A DNA stretch of 64,000 nucleotides from the NCBI GenBank assembly GCA_028293725.1, contig JAQGOE010000133.1:1-64000 (forward strand), in the 5' to 3' direction. The stretch is from Gammaproteobacteria bacterium (GTDB lineage Bacteria; Pseudomonadota; Gammaproteobacteria; Steroidobacterales; Steroidobacteraceae). The position numbers and the translations under genes are program-made. The notes beneath the pieces were generated by a model that worked only from the letters and a program-made list of their open reading frames with translations, ran no database searches and was not told the origin of the DNA. Positions 44,465 to 54,081 of the stretch are shown piece by piece (the stretch's first letter is position 1; each line of letters begins with the position of its first letter).

Positions 44465-45322
44465 ATGCGTTTCGCTGTAACCGCCACCGATCGCTATCTC
44501 AACATCTTCCAGACCCTGGTCGAGCGCGGCTGGACGCCCTTGAAAGTATTTACGGGCAAGGTCGACAACCGCATCCACCGCAATACGGCGGTGATCGACT
44601 ACGCGAAGCAGCTGAAGCTCGACGTGCAGATCTCGCGCCTGACGCAGACCAACTTGCGCGAGCTTCACGATCTCGGCTGCGAGGCACTCGTCGTGGCGAG
44701 TTATGCGTGGCGCATCAGCGATTGGCGTCCGTACCTGAAGTACGCCATCAACTTTCACCCGGCGCCGCTGCCCCGCGGGCGCGGTCCCTATCCCCTGCCC
44801 GCTGCGATTCTGGACGAGGCGGCGACCTGGGGCATCTCCTGCCACAAGGTGGAGCATGAATTCGACAGCGGCGACGTTCTGAAAACCGCGGAGTTCCCCC
44901 TGTCGGCCATGGAAGATCATGACAGTCTCGACCTGCGATTGCAGTTGGCGGCGAAGCAATTGACTGCCGATGTCGCTGATCACTTCATTGATTATTGGAA
45001 CGCGGCGACACCACAGGCAGGGGGCAGCATTCATCCGCAGTGGACCGAGGCGCAGCGGCAACTCGACTTCGCTCAGACAGTGGAGCAGGTCCTCCGCCGG
45101 ACCCGTGCCTTCGGGCCGTTAGAGTGCATCGCGCACCTGGGCAGTACGATTCTCTTCGTGCGTCGCGCCGTGGGGTGGACGGAATCTCACAGGGTGCCAC
45201 CCGGCACGGTGGTCCATGCCAACAGCCTGTCGCTCGTGGTGGCGGTCGTCGACGGCTACGTCGGGCTCACCGAGTGGAGTCTCATCAACCCTGACGCGGT
45301 GACGGGGACGCTGCGGCGGTGA
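44465..45322 (+). CDS. Formyltransferase-fold protein (methionyl-tRNA/sugar formyltransferase-like)
   Basis: From ATG 44465 the product has 285 residues. The N-terminal formyltransferase core shows INFHPAPLPRGRGPYPLPAA, in which Asn and His are the catalytic pair, and EFDSGDVL with the catalytic aspartate. The C-terminal 100 residues resemble the Fmt C-terminal OB domain (FGPLECIAHLGSTILFVRRA). The gene is not next to def or rsmB as true fmt usually is, so it is more likely a sugar-nucleotide or amino-compound N-formyltransferase than the housekeeping Fmt. GTG 44447 is an alternative start. Confidence 0.82.
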   Translation: MRFAVTATDRYLNIFQTLVERGWTPLKVFTGKVDNRIHRNTAVIDYAKQLKLDVQISRLTQTNLRELHDLGCEALVVASYAWRISDWRPYLKYAINFHPAPLPRGRGPYPLPAAILDEAATWGISCHKVEHEFDSGDVLKTAEFPLSAMEDHDSLDLRLQLAAKQLTADVADHFIDYWNAATPQAGGSIHPQWTEAQRQLDFAQTVEQVLRRTRAFGPLECIAHLGSTILFVRRAVGWTESHRVPPGTVVHANSLSLVVAVVDGYVGLTEWSLINPDAVTGTLRR

Positions 45323-45459
45323 CCGGGGAAAGCGGCTGCAGCTTCAGCCGCAACGTATCGTAAGCCCTTGCTGACAGCCTTTCCGGACATCGGCGGATGG
45401 CGTCGCCCTGGGGAAAAGCCCAGTGTGCGAGTCTATCGTCAACAGCGAGGGAGTCGAGC

Positions 45460-46182
45460 ATGAACGCCTTTTCAACAGTAACTCTGTCCGCACTGCTGGC
45501 CGCGGGGGCGGCAGCGGGAGCTGCGGCGCAAACTCAGACGCAAACTTCTCCGGATCCCAGCGCCGCCTCCAGTCCGCATCAGCGTCAATCCACGAACACT
45601 GGCGCGAACGAGGCGGCAGCAACCAGCGATAGCGCGGACCCTAGCTCCGCTTCCTCACCGCACCAGCATGAGGCGATGAAGAGCTCCACGAAAGCTGAAT
45701 CGGACAGCGCGGTGCAGGCAGGGTCGAACCCCGCCACATTCGTCAAGACAGCGGCCCTCGATGGCATGACGGAGGTGGAGCTCGGCAAGCTGGCGGCGAG
45801 CAAATCGAGTAACAGTGACGTCAAACGGTTCGCACAAAAGATGGTGCAGGATCACGGACAAGCCAATCAGGAGCTGGCCGCGGTCGCACGCTCGAAGGGG
45901 TTGTCCGCGCCCACCAAGTTGGATGCGAAACACGAGGCCATGGTGAAAGAGCTGAGCGCCAAATCCGGCGCGGCGTTCGATTCTGCGTATGCGTCGCACA
46001 TGGCCAAGGCTCACACCAAGGCAGTGGCGCTCTTCGAGGCAGCTTCACAATCCAGCGACCCCGACCTGGCCGCCTTCGCGAAGAAGACTCTGCCGACTCT
46101 GCAGGAGCATGAACAGTTGGCCAACAATCTCAACGCAAGCGTTGAAACGCGGACCGCGAGCGCGCCGGCGAAGGATAAATAA
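45460..46182 (+). CDS. Exported DUF4142 (ferritin-like helical bundle) protein
   Basis: From ATG 45460, with GAGGGAG before it, the product has 240 residues. The signal peptide (FSTVTLSALLAAGAAAGAAA) leads into a low-complexity head containing two copies of DPSxASSPHQ. From about residue 90 a four-helix bundle matches the DUF4142 pattern (FVKTAALDGMTEVELGKLA, AQKMVQDHGQANQELAAVA, AKAHTKAVALFEAAS, LPTLQEHEQLANNL). DUF4142 proteins are periplasmic and of uncertain function. It lies tail to tail with a ParA gene. Confidence 0.88.
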   Translation: MNAFSTVTLSALLAAGAAAGAAAQTQTQTSPDPSAASSPHQRQSTNTGANEAAATSDSADPSSASSPHQHEAMKSSTKAESDSAVQAGSNPATFVKTAALDGMTEVELGKLAASKSSNSDVKRFAQKMVQDHGQANQELAAVARSKGLSAPTKLDAKHEAMVKELSAKSGAAFDSAYASHMAKAHTKAVALFEAASQSSDPDLAAFAKKTLPTLQEHEQLANNLNASVETRTASAPAKDK

Positions 46183-46204
46183 CGCCTGTTGCAAACGGCC
46201 GATG

Positions 46205-46903
46205 TTAGATAGTCACAATCGCGGGCGGCGGGCTTTGACTCGCCGCCCGGGTGCGGCTCGGCTTGTCGAGCCACTCCACCAGCGGTTCCCACTGCTCCAC
46301 ATCTGCCGCCGCTACGTAGCTCTTCATCTCGTGAACCCCGATTCCCAGCTCCGCGGCCCGCACGTAGTTCTGCGAGTCGCGTATCGTGGCCACGATGGGA
46401 ATCCCCAAGGTCTGCAGGAAGCGGATCAGCGTCTGGTAGGTGAGGGTGTTGCGACGGATGCGGTTGGCAATCACACCGATCCGGTCGTCCTCGCGGCGGA
46501 TCTTCGCGACCAGCAGCAGATCCCGGATGCAGCGTGAACAAGCATGGATATCGATATCTGACGGCAACACCGGCACGAGGATCTTATCGGCATCCTTGGT
46601 GATGTCCGGCATCTCGCGCGACTCAATGGCAGCGGGCGTGTCCACGATCACGTGGCTCGAGTTATCCGGTACTCGCAGTTGGAATGCGCGCGTGGTGCGC
46701 CCGTCCTTCTCGAACGCCGCGATGGCGTGAATATGGGGCTGCGTCGGCTGACGTTTTTTTACCCAACGGATGGAGGAGCCCTGCGGATCGAAATCCATGA
46801 GGACCGGCGAGAACTGGCGGGAGGCAAAATAGCTCGCCAGATTGATTGCGATAGTCGTCTTGCCAGAACCGCCCTTGGGGTTCATGACGACAATCCGCTT
46901 CAT
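46205..46903 (-). CDS. Orphan ParA/MinD-type P-loop ATPase
   Basis: This 232-residue cytosolic ATPase carries the deviant Walker A motif PKGGSGKTT near residue 9, Walker A' (VLMDFDPQGSS) and a Walker B-like HVIVDTPA. It has no N-terminal helix-turn-helix, and no ParB or centromere-like repeat is nearby, so it is an orphan ParA rather than a plasmid or chromosome partition system. Such orphans position chemoreceptors, cellulose synthase or other cargo. The C-terminal tail is basic and Pro-rich. The partner is unknown; the small frame at 47057 lies 153 bases upstream on the other strand. Confidence 0.9.
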   Translation of the reverse strand: MKRIVVMNPKGGSGKTTIAINLASYFASRQFSPVLMDFDPQGSSIRWVKKRQPTQPHIHAIAAFEKDGRTTRAFQLRVPDNSSHVIVDTPAAIESREMPDITKDADKILVPVLPSDIDIHACSRCIRDLLLVAKIRREDDRIGVIANRIRRNTLTYQTLIRFLQTLGIPIVATIRDSQNYVRAAELGIGVHEMKSYVAAADVEQWEPLVEWLDKPSRTRAASQSPPPAIVTI

Positions 46904-47056
46904 TTTATGAAAAATGCGCCCTTGAACAGGTTCTCCGCAGACTACGCAGCCCCCGGCCCTCCTGCAAGCTGACGCATCTCACATGCGGTCCGGACTGGTC
47001 CGTCTGTGAGTTCCAGCACGCCCCGCCCGGGGTGCGCTGCGTACAGTCGTCCGCAC

Positions 47057-47224
47057 ATGGAAATCTTTCTGAATCTGTGGGACGAGCTCGATGATCTCGC
47101 CGGCGCCTGTCGCCACATCGCGACTTCGGTTGCCCTGGAAGCGGCCGAAGTAGTCCGGCCCCTGGTTGCCCTCGTCGCCACCGTACCGCTGGGCTGGCTC
47201 TGGAGCTTGAAAAATCTGATCTGA
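47057..47224 (+). CDS. Very small protein with hydrophobic C-terminus
   Basis: A 55-residue frame starts at ATG 47057 with an amphipathic acidic start ([19 protein letters not shown]) and a C-terminal hydrophobic helix ([18 protein letters not shown]). The composition is protein-like and I recall similar short sequences next to unrelated genes in related bacteria, but the ribosome-binding site is weak. It could be a membrane-associated small protein. Its last codons contain the CTTGAAA element of the possible htpG promoter. Confidence 0.5.
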   Translation: MEIFLNLWDELDDLAGACRHIATSVALEAAEVVRPLVALVATVPLGWLWSLKNLI

Positions 47225-47233
47225 TGACCATCA
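47206..47233 (+). promoter_or_regulatory. Possible sigma-32 promoter of htpG
   Basis: CTTGAAA (47206-47212), 13 bases and GACCATCA (47226-47233) fit the RpoH consensus at the -35 element and partly at the -10 (the CCAT core). It would give a leader of about 35 bases. htpG is a classic sigma-32 gene, which raises plausibility. Confidence 0.4.
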
Positions 47234-47276
47234 TCGCTCCCTTCCGATACAGGGCAGAAAAAACGGAAGGGCCAGC

Positions 47277-49199
47277 ATGACAACCATAGAACAGACGCCA
47301 GAACAGAGCACGGATAAGCAGACCCACGGCTTTCAGGCGGAAGTCCGCGAGCTGCTGCAGCTCATGATCCACTCCTTGTACAGCCACAAGGAGATTTTCC
47401 TCCGCGAGCTCATCTCGAATGCCTCGGATGCCAACGACCGGCTGCGTTTCGCGGCCATCGCGGATCCCGGGCTGCTGGCGCAGGATCCGGATCTGCAGAT
47501 CACCATCGACGCCGATCCGAAGGCCGGCACGCTCACCATTCGCGACAACGGCATTGGCATGAATCGGGAAGAGGTCATTGCCAACCTCGGCACCATCGCC
47601 CGCTCGGGAACCGCGCAGTTCTTCAAATCCCTTTCGGGAGACCAGCAGAAGGCCTCCGCGCTCATCGGGCAGTTCGGTGTCGGCTTCTACTCGGCCTTTA
47701 TCGTTGCCGACCGCGTGGAAGTGCAGTCTCGCAAGGCGGGCGCTCCGGACGAGGAGGGCGTGCATTGGGAATCCCGCGCCGACGGTGAATTCACTGTCGG
47801 GACGATCACGCGCGCCGACCGCGGTACTGCCGTGACTCTGCATCTGAAAGATGATGCGAAGGAGTTCGCCGATTCCTTCCGACTCCGGTCCCTGATCCGC
47901 AAGTACTCCGACCACATCGGTTTCCCCGTGCGCATGCGCAAGGAGGGCGAGGCCTCCCTCGAATACGAGACGGTGAACCAGGCGAAAGCCCTCTGGACGC
48001 TGCCGCGCACCGAGATCAAGGATGAGGAGTACACCCAGTTCTACCAGCACCTTGCCCACGACTTCACCGATCCCCTCACGTGGAGTCACAACAAGGTCGA
48101 AGGCAAGCGTGAGTACATCAGCCTGCTGTACATCCCCGGCCGTGCGCCGTTCGATCTGTGGCAGCGGGACGCTGCGCGAGGCCTGAAGCTGTACGTACGC
48201 CGCGTCTTCATCATGGATGACGCGGAACAGTTCCTGCCGCTCTATCTGCGCTTCGTCAAGGGCGTGGTGGACTCGAGCGATCTGCCGTTGAACGTCTCGC
48301 GCGAACTGCTCCAGCAGGAGCCCGAAGTCGAGGCGATCCGCAATGGCCTGACGAAGCGCGTTCTCGACATGCTGACGCGCATCGCGAAGGACGACGCTGC
48401 GAAGTACGCGACGTTCTGGAAAGAGTTTGGCGCCGTGATCAAGGAAGGCGTGGGTCAGGACTATGCCAACCGCGCCACACTGCTGTCGTTGTTGCGGTTC
48501 GCGAGCACTCACGAGTCGAACAACGAGCCGTCAGTGAGCTTTGCGCAGTACATCGAGCGCATGAAACCCGGGCAGGACCGTATCTATTTCGTGATCGCCG
48601 ACAGCGTCGACGCGGCTCGCTCCAGCCCGTATATCGAGCGGCTGAAAGAGCTGGGCCTGGAGGTCCTGCTGCTCGCCGAGCGTATCGACGAGTGGGTGAT
48701 GGGACAGATCGACGAGTTCGAAGGTAAGAAACTCAAGGATGCCGCGCGCGGTGATCTGGAGCTCGGCGGCCTCGAATCCGAGGAAGAGAAGAAGCACCAT
48801 GAAGAGGAGCTGAAGGAGAGCGAAGGCCTCCTGAAGCGCGTAAAAGACGCTGTGGGCGATCGGATCGAAGAAGTGCGTGTCAGCTTGCGCCTCAAGGATT
48901 CGCCCGCCTGCCTCGCCCTGGGCGAGCACGACATGGGTGCCAACATGCGGCGCATCCTCTCGGCCACGGGGCAGAAAGTGCCCGAATCCAAGCCCACGCT
49001 CGAGCTGAATGTCGAACATCCGCTGGTCAAGTACCTGGAAAGTGTCACGGACGAGGGACAATTCAAGGAGTTCGCGCAGGTGCTCTACGAGCAGGCGGCG
49101 CTGGCCGAAGGCAGCCAACTCGCCAACCCGGCGGAGTACGTGCAACGGCTGAACCGCCTGCTGGTGCGCCTGGCTGGCGTTCAGCCTGGTGCCGCCTAG
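47277..49199 (+). CDS. htpG: Molecular chaperone HtpG (bacterial Hsp90)
   Basis: This 640-residue cytosolic dimeric chaperone matches full-length HtpG (about 624-640). The GHKL ATP-binding domain shows [36 protein letters not shown] and [10 protein letters not shown]. The middle domain carries the Hsp90 signature segments including [10 protein letters not shown] and [15 protein letters not shown]. The C-terminal dimerisation domain follows, with no MEEVD tail, as expected for bacteria. GGAAGGG lies before the ATG. The FKBP gene follows by 23 bases and may be in the same operon. Confidence 0.98.
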   Translation: MTTIEQTPEQSTDKQTHGFQAEVRELLQLMIHSLYSHKEIFLRELISNASDANDRLRFAAIADPGLLAQDPDLQITIDADPKAGTLTIRDNGIGMNREEVIANLGTIARSGTAQFFKSLSGDQQKASALIGQFGVGFYSAFIVADRVEVQSRKAGAPDEEGVHWESRADGEFTVGTITRADRGTAVTLHLKDDAKEFADSFRLRSLIRKYSDHIGFPVRMRKEGEASLEYETVNQAKALWTLPRTEIKDEEYTQFYQHLAHDFTDPLTWSHNKVEGKREYISLLYIPGRAPFDLWQRDAARGLKLYVRRVFIMDDAEQFLPLYLRFVKGVVDSSDLPLNVSRELLQQEPEVEAIRNGLTKRVLDMLTRIAKDDAAKYATFWKEFGAVIKEGVGQDYANRATLLSLLRFASTHESNNEPSVSFAQYIERMKPGQDRIYFVIADSVDAARSSPYIERLKELGLEVLLLAERIDEWVMGQIDEFEGKKLKDAARGDLELGGLESEEEKKHHEEELKESEGLLKRVKDAVGDRIEEVRVSLRLKDSPACLALGEHDMGANMRRILSATGQKVPESKPTLELNVEHPLVKYLESVTDEGQFKEFAQVLYEQAALAEGSQLANPAEYVQRLNRLLVRLAGVQPGAA

Positions 49200-49222
49200 G
49201 CACGGCGGCACCAGCTATCCGC

Positions 49223-49684
49223 ATGCTCCGTCCCCGGATGTTTCGTCCTCGACTGTTTCGTCCAATACAGGCCCTACTTGCTGCAGCCGTCCTCCTGGGC
49301 GGCTGCAGTGCCAACACCCAGGAGTCGACTGTGCCCACTGCCCAACTGACTATCACAGAGCTGAAGCCCGGTACCGGACCCGCCATCAAAGCGGGCCAGA
49401 CCGCCGTCGTGCATTACACGGGCTGGTTGTACGTGGAGGATGCCCCGGATCACAAGGGCAAGAAGTTCGACAGCTCGCTCGATCGCAATGATCCGTTCAG
49501 CTTCCCTGTTGGCGGCGGACAGGTCATTCAGGGTTGGGATCAGGGCGTCGCCGGCATGCAGGCCGGTGGCCAGCGCCGGCTCGTCATTCCGGCGGAACTC
49601 GGTTATGGCGCGCGTGGCGCCGGTGGTGTCATTCCTCCGAACGCGACACTGCTGTTCGACGTTGAGCTTCTCAGCATTCGCTGA
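49223..49684 (+). CDS. FKBP-type peptidyl-prolyl cis-trans isomerase, predicted lipoprotein
   Basis: The 153-residue product has an N-terminal hydrophobic segment with lipobox LLGGC near residue 28, so it should be an envelope lipoprotein. The FKBP domain spans about residues 45-153, with AVVHYTGWLY, FSFPVGGGQVIQGWDQGVAGM and LGYGARGAGGVIPPNATLLFDVELL, which contain the aromatic pocket residues that bind proline. It speeds folding of proline-containing proteins in the periplasm. The first residues repeat MFRPRLFRP, from a short tandem DNA repeat near 49235-49262. It follows htpG closely. Confidence 0.93.
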   Translation: MLRPRMFRPRLFRPIQALLAAAVLLGGCSANTQESTVPTAQLTITELKPGTGPAIKAGQTAVVHYTGWLYVEDAPDHKGKKFDSSLDRNDPFSFPVGGGQVIQGWDQGVAGMQAGGQRRLVIPAELGYGARGAGGVIPPNATLLFDVELLSIR

Positions 49685-49727
49685 AGCCTGTCGGGCAAAC
49701 CCCCAGGGGCGCCCCTTTAAAAAGCAA

Positions 49728-49760
49728 AGGCCCGAAAGGATCATCGATCCTTTCGGGCCT
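49728..49760. terminator. Bidirectional terminator between FKBP and HU genes
   Basis: AGGCCCGAAAGGATC and GATCCTTTCGGGCCT form a perfect 15-bp stem with a three-base loop. On the minus strand it is followed by TTGCTTTTT, so it mainly ends the HU transcript; it also lies 44 bases after the FKBP stop. Confidence 0.88.
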
Positions 49761-49799
49761 CAGTCAGACGCAAGACGGGTCTGGCTTAAGAACAGCGCC

Positions 49800-50114
49800 T
49801 TACGAGTTGACCATCGCCTTGAGGCTCTTCAAGGGCAACACGCGGACCTTCTTGCTTGCGGGCTTGGCCTTGAACGTCATCTTGTCGCCGGTGAAGGGGT
49901 TCACGCCTTCACGTGCCTTCGTAGCGGGTTTCTTGACGACCTTCATCTTCAGCAGGCCGGGCAAGGTGAACAGGCCGTTACCGCGCAGGCTCTTCTTGAT
50001 CACGCCGCCGAGTGAGTCGAAGACGCCTCCGACCTGCTTGCGCGAGAGACCTGTGTCTTTGGAAATCTGAGTCAGGACTTCCGACTTCGTCGGTGCGCCA
50101 CCCTTTTTCGCCAT
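49800..50114 (-). CDS. HU/IHF-family histone-like DNA-binding protein
   Basis: The 104-residue protein has the two-helix dimerisation body (KSEVLTQISKDTGLSRKQVGGVFDSL). The beta arms carry the DNA-wrapping segment around NPFTGDKMTFKAKPASKKVRV, with the conserved proline region altered from the usual RNPxTG. The basic N-terminus (MAKKGG) and extra C-terminal residues make it slightly longer than HU (90). It has its own promoter and a strong terminator, so it is a monocistronic nucleoid protein. Confidence 0.93.
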   Translation of the reverse strand: MAKKGGAPTKSEVLTQISKDTGLSRKQVGGVFDSLGGVIKKSLRGNGLFTLPGLLKMKVVKKPATKAREGVNPFTGDKMTFKAKPASKKVRVLPLKSLKAMVNS

Positions 50115-50192
50115 ATTGCGCTACTCCTCAAGAAAAATTTTGTCAGTGTGAAACGCGGTGCCACTGTTTCCGCGTAGAGAGAATCGGCGCGG

Positions 50193-50220
50193 AAAATAGC
50201 ACATGCGTGTGCTTTCGCAA
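50193..50220 (-). promoter_or_regulatory. Promoter candidate of the HU gene
   Basis: On the minus strand TTGCGA, 16 bases and TATTTT form a plausible sigma-70 promoter, giving a leader of about 70 bases. A near-palindrome GCACACGCATGTGC fills the spacer. Confidence 0.4.
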
Positions 50221-50584
50221 GCATTATTTAGTGCGCGGTGACGCTGAAATGCCTTTTTTTCAAGTGTTTTGCGCCTGTGAGGCGCGCGTAAGGGCCTCAG
50301 CGCGACCGTTCGCATGCGTATTTCACGCGGGCCAAACGTCGCTGCGAGCGTAGTCGGAACGCGCGCGAATGCTCTCATTCTCGTTGCGATGTGAACGCTA
50401 AGAGCGTGTTTCATAACCGCGCGCGCCGCTCGCTCGACTTCCTCGTGCAGCACGCCGAGGCTGAAAATACAGTCAAAAAACGTCATCCGGCGCGTTGGGA
50501 CCTTAGGACCCAGTCCAGGGTCTGCCCTGTGTCAGGGCAAGCGACGCGATACCGCACCGCGGACGGAGCACGAAACTGACTGTG
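50221..50584. other. Intergenic region, no gene seen
   Basis: About 360 bases between the HU promoter and yggT hold only short unsupported frames. I saw no ribosome-binding site, RNA-like structure or repeat that I would defend. Confidence 0.5.
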
Positions 50585-51112
50585 TCAATGAAGTAGGATC
50601 AGAGTCGCCTGAATGGCGATGCACGCCCAGAGCGGCGATAGATCGAGTCCGGCGACGGAGGGGATCAGGCGCCGGAACGGACGCAACACCGGCTCGCATA
50701 CCGTCGCCAGCACCGATTGCATCGGGGAATACCCACCCGGCGCGATGAGACTCAGCAGTGCGTAGAGAACGATAGCGTAGAAGTACGTCCACAACAGCGT
50801 CCGCGCGATTTCCAGCGCGACTAGCTGCAACCAGAAGAAGGGTGTCGGAAAACTGCCGCCCCGCAGCGCCGCAACGATGGCGACCTCCACGGTGGCCACG
50901 ATGAGGACTGCTACGACCGAAGCGGTGTCGACCTTGCCAATCGGCGGCAGAATGCGCCGCAGCGGCAAAATCAGGGGATTGGTGAGTCGTACGATGGCCT
51001 GGCACAGCGGATTGCGGAAATCGGCGCGTGTCCATTGCAGCAGCAGTCGCGCCAGGACGACAAACAGCGCCAGGGACAGCAGCGTGTCGACAACGTAGAT
51101 GATCGCATTCAT
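50585..51112 (-). CDS. YggT-family inner-membrane protein
   Basis: This 175-residue integral membrane protein contains two YggT units, each with hydrophobic helices and the conserved LLxxWxxxDFRNPL...TNPLILPLRRILPP segment (N-terminal copy), repeated as CEPVLRPFRRLIPS (C-terminal copy). YggT is linked to osmotic-shock tolerance and cell-envelope organisation. It forms the promoter-distal gene of a yggS-proC-yggT operon on the minus strand, the same order as in Pseudomonas. Confidence 0.92.
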   Translation of the reverse strand: MNAIIYVVDTLLSLALFVVLARLLLQWTRADFRNPLCQAIVRLTNPLILPLRRILPPIGKVDTASVVAVLIVATVEVAIVAALRGGSFPTPFFWLQLVALEIARTLLWTYFYAIVLYALLSLIAPGGYSPMQSVLATVCEPVLRPFRRLIPSVAGLDLSPLWACIAIQATLILLH

Positions 51113-51176
51113 GCCATGTTCGCTCGTGAGCCCGTATAGCCGGGTACATTATGCGGGAAATGGCAGGGCGCGGATC

Positions 51177-51992
51177 CTACGAGCCAAATTGCGCGGCGAG
51201 TTCGCGGCTCCGTCGAGTCGCGGCGTCCAGCGCGCGCGAGATGATTCCCCTGAGATCGGCAGCGTCCATCGTACGTACCGCGGCCTCGGTCGTTCCGCCC
51301 TTCGATGTCACTTCCGCTCGCAGTCGGGCGAGATCGCCGTCGCTGGAGTTTGCTAGCAGACCCGCGCCGTGGAGCGTGGCGATGGCAAGGCGGCGTGCCG
51401 CCTGCGGCTCGAGTCCCAGGTCCGACGCGGCCTCCGCCATGAGTTCCGCCAGGAGGAAGAAGTACGCCGGGCCGCTGCCCGAGAGCGCAGTCACGACGTC
51501 GATCGCATCTTCTGTAGGAACCCAAACAACCTCGCCAACGGACAACATGACCTGTTCCGCGGCGGCGCGATGTGAGGCACCTACATGGGCGGGCGCGTAG
51601 AGACCGGTCACGCCGGCGCCCACGAGCGCGGGCCTGTTAGGCATGGCTCGCACCACGGGAATCTCAGGTCCGCACCAGCTTTCCAGGGTGGAGGTACGGA
51701 TGCCGGCGGCAACAGACAGGACGACGGGTTTGTTACGTGCCAGTAACGGCTGTAGTGACGCGAGCACGGCGGCCGCGTCCTGCGGCTTTACCGCCAGCAC
51801 GATCAGCTCGGCGTTTTCAACTGCCGCGACATTGTCCGCCGTGGCAGTGATTCCCAGATCCCGCACCAAGGAGGAACGCGCGCTCTCGACGCTTTCGCCT
51901 ACCGAAATCTGTTCCGGTCGGGTGCCCCGGCGCAAAAGACCGCCGATGAGCGCCCTCCCCATGTTGCCACCGCCCAGGAATGCCAGCCGCAT
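51177..51992 (-). CDS. proC: Pyrroline-5-carboxylate reductase
   Basis: This 271-residue enzyme reduces pyrroline-5-carboxylate to proline with NAD(P)H. The N-terminal dinucleotide fold (LAFLGGGNMGRALIGGL) is typical of ProC. The C-terminal domain carries VTALSGSGPAYFFLLAE and TSKGGTTEAAVRTMD, the P5C-binding and dimerisation signatures. It is the middle gene of yggS-proC-yggT. Confidence 0.96.
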   Translation of the reverse strand: MRLAFLGGGNMGRALIGGLLRRGTRPEQISVGESVESARSSLVRDLGITATADNVAAVENAELIVLAVKPQDAAAVLASLQPLLARNKPVVLSVAAGIRTSTLESWCGPEIPVVRAMPNRPALVGAGVTGLYAPAHVGASHRAAAEQVMLSVGEVVWVPTEDAIDVVTALSGSGPAYFFLLAELMAEAASDLGLEPQAARRLAIATLHGAGLLANSSDGDLARLRAEVTSKGGTTEAAVRTMDAADLRGIISRALDAATRRSRELAAQFGS

Positions 51993-52150
51993 TTTGAGGT
52001 CTTACCTTTAACTTCAGCCTGATCGAGCTTATTCGAACCCTTAGAGCCGCGCCGGCTAAACAGTTTTCACGGGCGGGCATCGGCCACGCGCACGGCAGCA
52101 GAGGTCATTATTGGAGGAAAAGTTGCCTGGAAGCGTTTAAACCGGCCCGT

Positions 52151-52888
52151 TCAGGGCGGTCGCGGCCCAAACAGGGCCGTCCCGACCCTCACTATGGTGG
52201 CGCCTTCCTGGATCGCCGCCTCGAGGTCCCCGCTCATACCCATCGACAAGGTATCCAGGGCCAGCCCTGCTGCATTGAGCCCCTCGAGAGCTTCGCGTAG
52301 CCTCCGAAACCAGTGCCGTTGGCGCGCCGGATCGTCCTCCTCCGGCGGCAGACACATCAGTCCCCGCAATTTGAGGCGCGGCAGCGCCGCTACCGCCGCT
52401 GCCAGGGCGGGCAACTCGGCGAAGCCCACGCCGCCCTTGCTGCCTTCACCGGCGACATTGACCTGTAAACAGATGTTCAGCGGTGCCGCGTAATAAGGCC
52501 GCTGTTCCGCCAGCCGCTCGGCGATCTTCAGCCGGTCCACCGCATGCACCCAGGCAAAACCCTCCGCGACCGGCCGCGTTTTGTTGGACTGCAGCCGGCC
52601 GACGAAATGCCAGGTCAGCTCAGGCTCGCGTGGCGCGCCCGGCGGAGGCCCCTGGGCCTGCAGTTGCTCCACAGCCGCGATCTTCTCCAGCGCCTCCTGC
52701 AGGTAACTCTCACCGAAATTCCTCACGCCGGCGCGAGCGGCGGCATGCACCGCGGCGGCCGGTTGTCCCTTGGTGATTCCGAGGAGTGTGATGCAGTCGA
52801 CACACCGGCCCGCCCCCAAGGCGGCCTTTTCCATGCGTTCGCGAACTTCCACCAAGCGTTCCGGCAAATTCTGCGGACCCATTAACAT
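52151..52888 (-). CDS. yggS: YggS/PLPBP-family pyridoxal-phosphate homeostasis protein
   Basis: This 245-residue protein has the alanine-racemase-like TIM-barrel fold. The PLP lysine is in LLGITKGQPAAAV; FGESYLQEALEK, WHFVGRLQSNKTR and SMGMSGDLEAAI are family signatures. YggS controls intracellular PLP and amino-acid pools rather than catalysing a known reaction. It is the first gene of the yggS-proC-yggT operon and is divergent from pilT with 108 bases between starts, as in P. aeruginosa. ATG 52882 is an alternative start. Confidence 0.95.
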   Translation of the reverse strand: MLMGPQNLPERLVEVRERMEKAALGAGRCVDCITLLGITKGQPAAAVHAAARAGVRNFGESYLQEALEKIAAVEQLQAQGPPPGAPREPELTWHFVGRLQSNKTRPVAEGFAWVHAVDRLKIAERLAEQRPYYAAPLNICLQVNVAGEGSKGGVGFAELPALAAAVAALPRLKLRGLMCLPPEEDDPARQRHWFRRLREALEGLNAAGLALDTLSMGMSGDLEAAIQEGATIVRVGTALFGPRPP

Positions 52889-52889
52889 A

Positions 52890-52916
52890 TTGGATGTAGA
52901 ACCCCTCCGTTATACT
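52890..52916 (+). promoter_or_regulatory. Promoter candidate of pilT
   Basis: TTGGAT and TATACT separated by 15 bases lie in the yggS-pilT divergent region, 80 bases before the pilT start. The -10 is strong; the spacing is short. Confidence 0.4.
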
Positions 52917-52996
52917 GCCCCGCACCCGGGACCTTAGTGCTCACGACCGCTTGCGTGCGCTCGCGAAGTCTCTTTCCGCCCTCATGGGAGCCTTGA

Positions 52997-54037
<1,041 letters not shown>

Positions 54038-54081
54038 ATTGCTCCGGCCCGTTCCAACGGGCCGCGGGTGGGAGCTGTTCT

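Noticed and set aside
46905..48512. 535-codon open frame opposite htpG
   Set aside because: htpG is unmistakable on the other strand; the antisense translation is arginine-rich without motifs.
50391..50579. 62-codon frame between HU and yggT
   Set aside because: No ribosome-binding site, arginine/serine-rich translation and no motif.
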